From NCBI RefSeq assembly GCF_963663645.1, contig NZ_OY760503.1, positions 997,501 to 1,061,500 on the forward strand: a DNA stretch of 64,000 bases, in the 5' to 3' direction. This DNA is from an uncultured Trichococcus sp. (GTDB lineage Bacteria; Bacillota; Bacilli; Lactobacillales; Aerococcaceae). Positions 54,728-62,739 of the stretch are shown piece after piece. Made by a program: the position numbers and the translations under genes. A model generated the notes under the pieces. It searched no databases. It was not told the origin of the DNA and saw only the letters and a program-made list of their open reading frames with translations. How positions within the stretch are numbered: position 1 is the stretch's first letter; each line of letters starts with the position of its first letter.

Positions 54728-55438
54728 TTAGAGGAACAACAAACCATCGAGATCGAGGATGACGATTTCGCGGTGGTTCAGTTGTTTGATGAGGTGCTGG
54801 TCCGCCAATGAGCCCATCTTGCGGCTAATCGTTTCCGGTGTCGTCCCGAGGTAGGAAGCCAAGTCCTTCTTCGACATCGGCAAAGTTATGGTGTCGCCGT
54901 CCTTTGTGGCCAGTTCGGCGAGGTAAAGGGCCAAACGGGCTTCGACTTTTTCGGTAGCCACGTAGGTCGTCTGCCTTTCCGACTTTTCCAGCCGGTTGGA
55001 GAATTCCTGCAGCAGTTTCAAGGAGATGGCAGGGTATTTCAACAAAAAGTGCTGCAGATCGCTCCTTTTCATCCGGCAGACTTGGGTCTCCTTCACCGAT
55101 TCGGCATAGGATTCATGCTTCGATTCGCTGAAGAGGGCCAGCTCACCGGTGAAGTCGCCCGGGTAGAGGAAGCGCACGAGCTGTTCCTTTCCCGATTCAG
55201 CCAACCGGTAGATCCGGATCAGCCCGGAATGGAGGATGTAGAGCGTATCCGACGCATCGCCGGGGCGGTAGAGCAGTTCGCCTTTTTTGTAGGTCGCCGG
55301 ATGGGTGACGGATATGATTTCGTCCATCTGGTCCGGCTCCAGGTGATTGAAGATCGGTACCAGCGAAATGCAGGAACTGTGCGCGTTGCAGGTGCACCCA
55401 GCGCTGCACTTGTGGGCCGGTTTATGGGTTTCGTTCAT
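54728..55438 (-). CDS. Crp/Fnr-family regulator with Cys-rich N-terminus
   Basis: 236 aa. N-terminal HKCSAGCTCNAHSSC places four cysteines within residues ~11-23, a candidate metal or Fe-S site. A cyclic-nucleotide-binding-type β-barrel follows (~28-140, YKKGELLYRPGDASDTLYIL), then a winged HTH (~165-215, MSKKDLASYLGTTPETISRKM). Directly downstream of the P-type ATPase gene on the same strand, so the regulator may respond to metal or redox state and control the ATPase. RBS AAAGGAGGAT. Confidence 0.9.
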   Translation of the reverse strand: MNETHKPAHKCSAGCTCNAHSSCISLVPIFNHLEPDQMDEIISVTHPATYKKGELLYRPGDASDTLYILHSGLIRIYRLAESGKEQLVRFLYPGDFTGELALFSESKHESYAESVKETQVCRMKRSDLQHFLLKYPAISLKLLQEFSNRLEKSERQTTYVATEKVEARLALYLAELATKDGDTITLPMSKKDLASYLGTTPETISRKMGSLADQHLIKQLNHREIVILDLDGLLFL

Positions 55439-55520
55439 TGAGCTAATCCTCCTTTTCGGAATGGGACATGCAGTCTTGGTTGCTTAAATTGTACCGCAAC
55501 CCGGCAGCTGCATGCGAATT

Positions 55521-57395
55521 TTATCTTGGGGCGGCGTTCGATTTCCGGTTGAAGCCGATCAGGCGCATGGCGTTCAGGATGACGGCCAGGATGCTGGCTT
55601 CATGGATGAACATGCCGCTGGCGAGATGGACGGAACCCATCAAAACGCCAGCCAAAAGAATCACGACGACCGCGACGGCGATGGCGATGTTCTGCTTCAT
55701 GTTGCGCATGGTCGCCTTTGAGAGCGAATAAGCATGGGAAAACTGCATCAGCTTGTCGGCCATCAGCACAACATCGGCCGTCTCCATCGAGATGTCGGTC
55801 CCGCCTTCGCCCATGGCCAAGCCGATGTCGGCGGTGGCGATGGCAGGTGCGTCGTTGATGCCGTCCCCGGCCATCGCCACGACAGCGCCATCTGCCTGCA
55901 GTTGTTTGACGAAACGCACTTTGTCCTCCGGCAACAGCTCGGCATGGAAGGCGTCCAGTCCCAATTGTTCCGCGACCGCTTGGGCGGTATGGAGGTTGTC
56001 CCCCGTCAGCATGATGATCTGTTTGATGCCGTTGCGGCGCAGTTCTGCCAAAGCCTGCGGTGCATCCTCGCGGATCTGATCGGCAATGGAGAAGAGCCCG
56101 GCAAGCGTGCCGTCAATGGCTGCGAAAACAACGGTGTTGCCGTTTTTTTCGCGCGCAACCGCGTAGATTTCCGCCGATTCATTTATCGGAATTCCGGCTT
56201 GGGCCATCAGTTTGCGGTTGCCGGCGACGAGAAGGCGGCCGTCCACTGTCGCTCTCAATCCGTGGCCTTTGATGACTTCCGCATCTTTCGGCGCAGCTGC
56301 CATTTCCAACCCTTGTTGATGCGCGTATTTCACAATTGTCTGTCCGAGATGGTGTTCGGAAATGCGCTCCGCCGAAGCCGTCAGGCGAAGCAGCTCTTTG
56401 CGATCCACAGCACCTAGTGTATGGACATCGGTCACTTCCGGCTTGCCTTTCGTCAGCGTACCGGTCTTGTCGAAAACGAGCGTATCGACTTTGGAGAATC
56501 GATCCATGACTTCGCCGCCTTTCACCAGCACGCCGTATTTGGCGCCGTTGCCGATGCCGGCCACGTTCGATACCGGCGCGCCGATCACAAGGGCGCCAGG
56601 GCAGGCGATCACAAGGAAAGTGATGGCAAGATGGAGATCGCGCGTCCAAACATAAACGATGATGGAAAGCGCCACAACGGCAGGCGTGTAGAAGTTGGCG
56701 AAGGCATCGAGGAAACGTTCGGCCTTGGATTTGGATTCCTGCGCCTCTTCGACCAATTCGATGATTTTGGCGAAAGTTGTGTCATCGCCGACCTTTTCCG
56801 CGATCATTTCGATGAAGCCGTCGTCCACCAATGTCCCCGAAAAGACTTTGTCATCCAAGGATTTATTGGCCGGGATCGCTTCGCCCGTCACAGCGGCTTC
56901 GTTGATGGCTGCCTGACCCTTCACGATGATGCCGTCAACCGGAATTTTGCCGCCCGGTTTGATGAACAGCCGATCCCCGACAACAACTTCCTCGACGGGC
57001 ACGACGACTTGGTCAGTACCATGCATGACGATGGCTTCCTGGGGCGCCATGTCGACCAAGGAGCGCAGAGAGGAGCGGGTCTTCTCCAAGGTGCGCGCCT
57101 CCAGAAAGTCCCCGAAAAGAAACAGAAATGTCACAACGGAAGACTCCGTGTATTCACGGATGAATAGTGCACCGATGACCGCGATCGTCACCAGCAACTC
57201 GATGCTGAAAGCTTTCATCCGCAGCGCCAGATAGGCTTTGTACATGATCGGCACCACCGCGATGAGCGTTGCTGCGATTAGGGCGTAGTCGGCAGCCGCA
57301 GCATATCCAAGTGTTTTCAAAGCAAAACCGATGATGATCAGGAAACCAGACAGTGCGGTGATGCGGTTTTTGTATTTATTTATCCATTTGAGCAT
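55521..57395 (-). CDS. Heavy-metal P1B-type ATPase with CPG motif
   Basis: 624 aa. No N-terminal HMA domain. Membrane helices pair near residues 13-55 and 65-100, followed by the actuator TGE loop (AAVTGEAIPANKS). The membrane metal motif is ACPGALVIGAPVS, CPG rather than the usual CPC. Then phosphorylation DKTGTLTKG, HP-type SEHHLGQ, and MAGDGINDAPA. An efflux or supply pump for a divalent metal; the ion is not certain because of the altered motif. Operon with the Crp/Fnr gene. Confidence 0.93.
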   Translation of the reverse strand: MLKWINKYKNRITALSGFLIIIGFALKTLGYAAAADYALIAATLIAVVPIMYKAYLALRMKAFSIELLVTIAVIGALFIREYTESSVVTFLFLFGDFLEARTLEKTRSSLRSLVDMAPQEAIVMHGTDQVVVPVEEVVVGDRLFIKPGGKIPVDGIIVKGQAAINEAAVTGEAIPANKSLDDKVFSGTLVDDGFIEMIAEKVGDDTTFAKIIELVEEAQESKSKAERFLDAFANFYTPAVVALSIIVYVWTRDLHLAITFLVIACPGALVIGAPVSNVAGIGNGAKYGVLVKGGEVMDRFSKVDTLVFDKTGTLTKGKPEVTDVHTLGAVDRKELLRLTASAERISEHHLGQTIVKYAHQQGLEMAAAPKDAEVIKGHGLRATVDGRLLVAGNRKLMAQAGIPINESAEIYAVAREKNGNTVVFAAIDGTLAGLFSIADQIREDAPQALAELRRNGIKQIIMLTGDNLHTAQAVAEQLGLDAFHAELLPEDKVRFVKQLQADGAVVAMAGDGINDAPAIATADIGLAMGEGGTDISMETADVVLMADKLMQFSHAYSLSKATMRNMKQNIAIAVAVVVILLAGVLMGSVHLASGMFIHEASILAVILNAMRLIGFNRKSNAAPR

Positions 57396-57499
57396 TTGAA
57401 TGACCTCCTCTTGTGTTTCCTATAGCCTAATCATACGCCATCAAGCAGGAAAACGACTTGATGGGGGTCAAGCTTTGGTTACGGAAATTAGATCAGCAG

Positions 57500-57660
57500 A
57501 ACCTCAACCGTTCTCCTCCGGCGAACGGAGGCTACGCCGGAGTACAGCCCACATTTAAGTCTCGTGCTCCGACGAGAACCTGCTCGCAGGAGAAGAGCCC
57601 GAAAATTGCCGCTGTACTCCGGTGTGGGGAGCCTCGCCGGAGGAACGCAGCGCTTGCCCT
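57500..57660. repeat. Three tandem CTCCGG...CCGGAG palindromic repeats, 50-bp pitch
   Basis: Copies at 57516-57542, 57567-57592 and 57617-57642: their right ends fall exactly 50 bp apart. The first fits the family better when read on the minus strand (CTCCGGCG..GTTCGCCGGAGGA), the others on the plus strand. Fills most of the gap between the ATPase promoter and the end of tcyP; nothing else is seen there. Confidence 0.75.
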
Positions 57661-57765
57661 GATGTACGCCACCGCTCAATGGCATCCGAACACAAAAAAG
57701 CTGCCCGCAAATTGCAGGCAGCCGAGTCCTTCGCCAGGGCAGAAAACTATTTATAGAAGAAAAGA

Positions 57766-59160
57766 CTAGATGGCATCCCCATCAACAACAGCAGCTTCAT
57801 CATTCAGGATGGAGGAGTCGAATTCCCCGATGTTGCGGGAAGAAACGACGCCCGCCAGCATGCTGTCATTGACGTTCGTCAGCGTACGCATCATGTCGAT
57901 GACCGGTTCAACCGAGATGACCAGTCCGGCGATGGTAACAGGCAAATTCAGCGCGCCCAATACGATCAAGGCGGCGAAAGTCGCGCCGCCGCCGACACCG
58001 GCAACCCCGAAGGAACTGATCGTAACGACCAAAATGAGTGTCAGAACGAAGCCGATGCTGGTGACGTCAATGCCCAAAGTCGGCGCCACGATGGTCGCCA
58101 ACATGGCAGGGTAGACACCCGCGCAACCGTTCTGCCCGATGGACAAGCCGAAGCTGGCGGCAAAGTTGGCTGAGGCATCATCGACTCCCAAGGCTTTCGT
58201 CTGCGTTTCAACGTTCAAAGGCAGTGCACCGGCGCTGGAACGGGCAGTGAAGGCGAAGCTCAAAACAGGGAAGGCTTTTTTGAAGTAGGTGATCGGATTG
58301 ACGCCGACAGCCGCCAGAATCAAGCTATGTACCAGCAGGACAACCAGCAAAGCGGCATAGGAAGCAACCACGAACAGCCCCAAGTTGACGATGGCTTGAT
58401 AATTCGATGTCGCCATCATTTTCGTCATCAAGGCCAAAATTCCGTATGGAGTCAAACGCAGGACCAAGGTAACGATGCGCATAACGATTGACTGGATGAC
58501 CTGGATTCCTTTATTGAACAGAGCAGCATTTTCAGGCTGCTTTTTCTTGATGCCCATATAAGCGATCCCGACAAAAGCGGAAAAGACTACGACGGCAATC
58601 GTACTCGTACTGCGCAAACCGGCCAGATCCTGGAAGATGTTGGTCGGGATAAAGCTAAGCACTTGGCCAGGAATCGTCAAGTCAGCGACTTGCGTCTGTT
58701 GGGTAGTCAAGGCTTCGATCCTTGCGGTTTCAGCGGAACCTTGCGTGAATTGCGCGCCGTCCAGGTTGAAGAGGATGACGGATGCCCATCCGATAAGGGC
58801 AGCGATGGCAGTTGTGCCAAGTAAAGTGCCGAGTACGGACCCACTGATTTTGCCCAGATTCTTGGTTTCTTCGATGCGGGTAAAAGCGCCCACAATCGAC
58901 ACGAAAATCAACGGCATGATCAGCATCTGCAGGAAGCGGACGTAACCGTTACCGACGATGTTGATCCAATCGATGGCAGTCAGTGTGATTGTGCTGTCCG
59001 GTGCGAAAAGCAACTGGATGGCGGCCCCGAAGACGATCCCCAAAGCTAACGCGATGAAAACGCGTTTGGAGAACTTGATGTGTTTGGCGCCCAAACGATA
59101 AAGTGCGAAAAGCAGTGCCACAAATACGGCTAAAATAATGACAATGGAAATGATGTCCAT
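57766..59160 (-). CDS. tcyP: L-cystine transporter, DAACS family (TcyP-like)
   Basis: 464 aa, about eight or nine membrane helices plus hairpin loops. Family stretches: FLQMLIMPLIFVSIVGAF, FTARSSAGALPLNVET (substrate loop), GQNGCAGVYPAMLA and GVAGVGGGATFAALIVLG. It fits the TcyP/YdjN sodium- or proton-coupled cystine importers. The TGC (Cys) specifier of the T-box directly upstream independently supports cystine or cysteine as substrate. RBS AAAGGAGGA. Confidence 0.9.
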   Translation of the reverse strand: MDIISIVIILAVFVALLFALYRLGAKHIKFSKRVFIALALGIVFGAAIQLLFAPDSTITLTAIDWINIVGNGYVRFLQMLIMPLIFVSIVGAFTRIEETKNLGKISGSVLGTLLGTTAIAALIGWASVILFNLDGAQFTQGSAETARIEALTTQQTQVADLTIPGQVLSFIPTNIFQDLAGLRSTSTIAVVVFSAFVGIAYMGIKKKQPENAALFNKGIQVIQSIVMRIVTLVLRLTPYGILALMTKMMATSNYQAIVNLGLFVVASYAALLVVLLVHSLILAAVGVNPITYFKKAFPVLSFAFTARSSAGALPLNVETQTKALGVDDASANFAASFGLSIGQNGCAGVYPAMLATIVAPTLGIDVTSIGFVLTLILVVTISSFGVAGVGGGATFAALIVLGALNLPVTIAGLVISVEPVIDMMRTLTNVNDSMLAGVVSSRNIGEFDSSILNDEAAVVDGDAI

Positions 59161-59196
59161 TTAAATTCCTCCTTTGATTTATCTATCCCGAGAACG

Positions 59197-59446
59197 TAAA
59201 AAAGCCCTCGTCCCTATACTCCAAATGCTTGGAATACAGGGACGAAAGCTCTTCGTGATCCACCCTTGTTCGCACGACCCTCACGGATTGTGCCTTATGA
59301 AGTACGCAAAACCAGCCATACTTCTGTACGCTATCGGGTACAAACCGAAATGACACTAACGCATCATCTTGCTCCGAGACGCATTTTCGCTTTCCTGACC
59401 ATGCCTCTTCTCACCGACTGAGGCTCTCTTTGATGACCGTGAAAGG
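59197..59446 (-). promoter_or_regulatory. T-box riboswitch, cysteine-specific
   Basis: On the minus strand: AGAGAG (59424-59429), GGTGAGAA, specifier loop AAAA-TGC-GTC-TCGGAGC giving specifier TGC at 59381-59383, T-box core AGGGTGGATCACG (59254-59266), then a strong terminator hairpin (59197-59249) with TTTTTT. The layout parallels the metA T-box (AAG-ATG-GTC-TTGGAGC). The codon names cysteine and the gene is a cystine importer. Confidence 0.93.
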
Positions 59447-59490
59447 TACTTCTTCTCTTCAACGCACAACTTATTTTCATTTGTGTTTTC

Positions 59491-59519
59491 ATGATAGCAC
59501 GCTTATTTTTCAAAAGCAA
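59491..59519 (-). promoter_or_regulatory. Promoter of the T-box/tcyP transcript
   Basis: Minus strand TTGCTT (59514-59519), 17-bp spacer, extended -10 TGC-TATCAT (59491-59496). Confidence 0.6.
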
Positions 59520-59670
59520 CTGATATCCCTCGATTCAGGAATAACCGGATTAGTTGGAGTGTTGGCGCGGAAAAGATGGATAACTATCGGGAATCCATGG
59601 TTCTGGCCCCGGATCCAACTGAAAAGATGGATATCTGTCCTGAATCCATGTTTTAGGACACCGTCGACAG
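59520..59670. repeat. Two ~51-bp units with GATGGATA and GAATCCATG
   Basis: AAAAGATGGATA occurs at 59571 and 59622 (51 bp apart), each followed by GAATCCATG 11-12 bp later, so GGAT/ATCC arms can pair, and by a TT-GG segment. A more diverged element with GATATCC and GATTCAGG precedes them at ~59522-59540. Between the tcyP promoter and the HMA gene terminator. Confidence 0.6.
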
Positions 59671-59671
59671 C

Positions 59672-59713
59672 AAAAAGCAGGGGTCGCCTCAATTTCGAGG
59701 CGACCCCTGCTGA
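59672..59713 (-). terminator. Terminator of the HMA-protein gene
   Basis: AGCAGGGGTCGCCTC / GAGGCGACCCCTGCT with a short loop, TTTTTG on the minus strand. It overlaps the very end of the gene region. Confidence 0.85.
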
Positions 59714-59717
59714 TGAT

Positions 59718-59939
59718 CTAGGATTCTTTGACCGATTGGACTTCGTAACCCAGTTTTTGGATCGTTTCGCTGATATCGTTAGCTGAAGTTTTGTTGCTGT
59801 CGAATGCGGCTTTGACTTTGCTTGAGTTGAACAGCACTTTGACGGTTTCGACCCCCTCGATTTTGCTGACGGCGGATTCGATTTTCTTGATGCAGGATGG
59901 GCAAGTGACGGGTCCTAATTGGATAACAGCTTGGCTCAT
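59718..59939 (-). CDS. HMA-domain metal-binding protein (CopZ-like)
   Basis: 73 aa, a complete βαββαβ heavy-metal-associated domain. The metal site is GPVTCPSCIKKIE (CxxC, residues 13-16 region), with the conserved C-terminal KLGYEVQ. It could hand metal to a P1B ATPase; the ATPase at 55521 lacks its own HMA domain, so a functional link is possible but the genes are separated by tcyP. RBS AGGAGGAAT. Confidence 0.88.
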   Translation of the reverse strand: MSQAVIQLGPVTCPSCIKKIESAVSKIEGVETVKVLFNSSKVKAAFDSNKTSANDISETIQKLGYEVQSVKES

Positions 59940-60024
59940 GGTTGATTCCTCCTATTTGTCTTGTATGACTATAGTATAAGCGGAATGCGCCGGAAAGGAC
60001 TTGACCGGCATCAAGTATCCGAAA

Positions 60025-61410
60025 TCATTTTACATCGTAATCGTAGAAGATGCGGCCTTCCAATTTGCAGCGGTCGTAATCCTCCAGAATGCCCTTGACT
60101 TGATTGGACAAGTAGAAGAGACCGAACAAGTTGGGGATGACCATCAAGGCATTGAAGGTGTCGGCAAGCATCCAGACGATATCGACTTCCTGCTGGGCGC
60201 CCAGGAAGATGAAAATCGCCACCAGAATCTGATAAGGCAGGACACCTTTTGTTCCAAACAGGTATTTGATGTTCGATTCGCCGAAGTAGTACCAACCGAT
60301 GATCGTCGTGAAGGCGAAGAAGGTCAGACAGATGGCCAAAAGGACCGAGCCGCTGCCGCCGAACGCGATTGAGAACGCGGCTTGGGTCACTTGTGCACCC
60401 TTCAAGGCGGGATCCATATAGGATTCGGTCACCAAGATGATCAGTGCGGTAGCGGAGCAGACGACGACGGTATCGATGAAGACGCCGACCATCGCTGCCA
60501 ACCCTTGTTGGACCGGATGATCAACGTGCGCGACGGCATGCGCGTGTGGCGTCGAACCCATTCCGGCTTCGTTCGAGAACAGGCCGCGTGCCACGCCTTT
60601 TTGGACTGCTGCTCTTACCGATGCTCCGGCGATACCGCCGATTGCAGCTTGGGGTGAAAAGGCTCCGACAAAAATCATTTTGAGAGCAGGGACAACATTA
60701 TCGCGGAAGAGAAAGAGAATAACGAGACTGGAAACGATGTAAACAAGCGCCATGATCGGGACGACGAATTCGGCGAATGATGCGATGCGCTTCATTCCGC
60801 CTGCGAAAATCAGGATTGCGGCCACGGCAATCAGGAAGCCGGTCACCCATTCCGGAATGGCGAAGGCGGTAGTCACAGCCGATGCGATCGAGTTCGATTG
60901 CACCATGTTACCGATGAATCCCAAAGCTACGATAAGTGAGACGGAGAAAAATTTAGCCAAAGCATTGGAGCCGACCCCTTTGGAAAGGTAGAATGCCGGT
61001 CCACCGACAAAATCGCCTTTATTGCGGTCGCGCATCCGGTAGACTTGAGCTAGGATGGCTTCGTTGAAGATTGTACCCATACCGAGGAAAGCGGACACCC
61101 ACATCCAGAAAATGGCTCCCGGTCCGCCGCCGAGGATGGCCGTTGCCACACCCGCTACGTTGCCTGTGCCGACTTGGGCGGCTATGGCCGTCGCAAGGGC
61201 TTGGAAAGAAGACATCGAGCCTTCCTGGGAAGCATCCTTTTTGAATATTTTACCGAAAACTTGTTTGAAACCTTCCCACATGCGCGTGATTTGCGGGAAA
61301 CCGAAGCGGATCGAGAAGTACAATCCGGCGAACAAGAGGCCATATGTCAGAAAGTAATCCCATAAGAGAACATTCACATAGTCGGCCAAAAAATTATATA
61401 TTGCATCCAT
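60025..61410 (-). CDS. Amino-acid carrier, AGCS family, second copy in window
   Basis: 461 aa from the ATG (MDAIYNFLADYVN) after TTGGAGGAT; the longer frame lacks a binding site. AGCS signatures: ATAIAAQVGTGNVAGVATAIL, GGPGAIFWMWVSAFLGMG, GGPAFYLSKGVG and FSNEAGMGSTPHAHA. Na+- or H+-coupled alanine/glycine importer. It differs strongly from the protein at 6733, so it is a paralogue rather than a recent copy. Driven by a strong promoter. Confidence 0.93.
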   Translation of the reverse strand: MDAIYNFLADYVNVLLWDYFLTYGLLFAGLYFSIRFGFPQITRMWEGFKQVFGKIFKKDASQEGSMSSFQALATAIAAQVGTGNVAGVATAILGGGPGAIFWMWVSAFLGMGTIFNEAILAQVYRMRDRNKGDFVGGPAFYLSKGVGSNALAKFFSVSLIVALGFIGNMVQSNSIASAVTTAFAIPEWVTGFLIAVAAILIFAGGMKRIASFAEFVVPIMALVYIVSSLVILFLFRDNVVPALKMIFVGAFSPQAAIGGIAGASVRAAVQKGVARGLFSNEAGMGSTPHAHAVAHVDHPVQQGLAAMVGVFIDTVVVCSATALIILVTESYMDPALKGAQVTQAAFSIAFGGSGSVLLAICLTFFAFTTIIGWYYFGESNIKYLFGTKGVLPYQILVAIFIFLGAQQEVDIVWMLADTFNALMVIPNLFGLFYLSNQVKGILEDYDRCKLEGRIFYDYDVK

Positions 61411-61466
61411 ATAATACCAAATCCTCCAATAAGTGCATTCACACCATTTTGTTATGTATCTTTGAT

Positions 61467-61495
61467 ATTCTATCGATATCACCTGGCTGTGTCAA
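61467..61495 (-). promoter_or_regulatory. Promoter of the second AGCS gene
   Basis: Minus strand TTGACA (61490-61495), 17-bp spacer, TAGAAT (61467-61472), about 55 nt before the start codon. Confidence 0.75.
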
Positions 61496-61499
61496 TGTA

Positions 61500-61985
61500 A
61501 TTGTGAAACTTTCATTAGAAAAAACAGCCCCAAGCGAGGGCGGGATTAGAGAATTGTGATTAAAAACACATGTTTCTTTTGGAGAATAACGTTTATTTGC
61601 ATAGATACAAGCTGGAAATCAAAAAAAACGGATTGGAAGGGCGCTGGATTTCAGAAAACAACCCAAAATACATAAACATATAAACTGATTTAAGTTATGT
61701 GTACGCTTACAGTTGTTTGTGTGAGTACAAAGCGCAGTTTCAATGAAGAAAAATTAGAAAACGGTGAGGAAATTACCTTTGGCAGCCATTATAGTATTGC
61801 CGATCATCCCGGTTGTGAGGACTTTGTGATATGTAGGCCTACGTCTGATCGATGATAATCTGAAGAAATATGAGAATCCATAATATATAGAGGCAACTAT
61901 CTTGCATATTTTATGAACCGACCGAAGTAAAAGCGTATCTATCTGGATAGGCTTTTTTGACGCGCGGGTGGGGGTGGAGATCACA
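61500..61985. other. Gap without a supported gene
   Basis: Several stops in all frames; the minus-strand frame 61754-61984 has no binding site. A terminator-like hairpin AAAAGCGTATC/GATAGGCTTTTTT is seen at 61928-61960, which would suit the end of a short plus-strand RNA, but no promoter is clear. Confidence 0.4.
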
Positions 61986-62165
61986 ATTCAGAAGAAATGC
62001 TCAGCGCGGTTGCCGAAATTGTCGAATAGGTGAGGAACATTCGACAATTTGGCATTAGATCGGACCGAGATTGTCGGATGTCGAGAAACATTCGACAGTT
62101 TGACATCATGTCGGACCGAAATTGTCGAATACCCGATCAGCATTCGACAATTTGCACCCCGCAGT
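61986..62165. repeat. Three tandem TTGTCGAAT/ATTCGACAA palindromic units, 51-52-bp pitch
   Basis: CCGAAATTGTCGAAT-type starts at 62013, 62065 and 62116. Each is followed ~12 bp later by its reverse complement ATTCGACAATTT, then a linker (GGCATTAGATCGGA, GACATCATGTCGGA). In the middle unit the arms have changed (GAGATTGTCGGAT / ATTCGACAGTTT). Lies at the 3' side of the ytxH gene. Confidence 0.8.
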
Positions 62166-62206
62166 CAAAAAAAGCGAGAATGCATAATGAATGCATCCTC
62201 GCTTTC
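62165..62206 (-). terminator. Terminator of the YtxH gene
   Basis: On the minus strand AAAGCGAGGATGCAT / ATGCATTCTCGCTTT, loop TCATT, then TTTTGAC. Confidence 0.8.
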
Positions 62207-62248
62207 TACAGTTGCTTAAGTTAATGACATTGCCCTCTTCTTTTGCAC

Positions 62249-62599
62249 TCACAAGGTCTTCAACGCTTCCTCGATCGGATCGAGTTCGTCGACTTCGGTC
62301 ACGGGTGATTCCGTTTCGGCATCGAATCTTTCCTCCGCTTCAGGGGCTTTCGCGGCGAATTTTTGCTTCACCGTATCGGTCGTTTCCTGAGCCTTTTCTT
62401 TGACCTGATCGACGGCCTCTTTCGCAGTTTCTTTGGCGGTTTCCGTGGCCTGATCGGCGTAGTCCATCACTTTGTCCAACGCTTCATCGGCTTTGTCGGC
62501 CAAATCTTTGCGGATTTCCTTCCCGGGCTTTGGCGACAGCAGCAGGGCAATCCCTCCGCCGATCACGAGCCCTTTGACGAAACTAGTAAATTTTCCCAT
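62249..62599 (-). CDS. YtxH-domain protein
   Basis: 116 aa. A single N-terminal membrane helix (FVKGLVIGGGIALLLSPKPGKEIRKDL, the YtxH pattern) is followed by a long Lys/Glu/Ala-rich helix with repeated AKE/ATETAKE and DQVKEKA motifs and an acidic tail. Members are often general-stress proteins; the function is unknown. RBS AAGGAGGAA. Confidence 0.88.
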   Translation of the reverse strand: MGKFTSFVKGLVIGGGIALLLSPKPGKEIRKDLADKADEALDKVMDYADQATETAKETAKEAVDQVKEKAQETTDTVKQKFAAKAPEAEERFDAETESPVTEVDELDPIEEALKTL

Positions 62600-62739
62600 T
62601 TTTGGTTCCTCCTTTATTTAGTCCAAATACCACCATACAAATGAACGGATTGGATGCTTGAAGAAAAAACAAAGACGATTTTACACCTTCAGTATAAGTC
62701 ACGCCCAAAATTAAACAAAACAAAAACCACTGGAGCGCT

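Noticed and set aside
61754-61984. 76-codon minus-strand open frame
   Set aside because: No binding site, composition random, runs over a hairpin.
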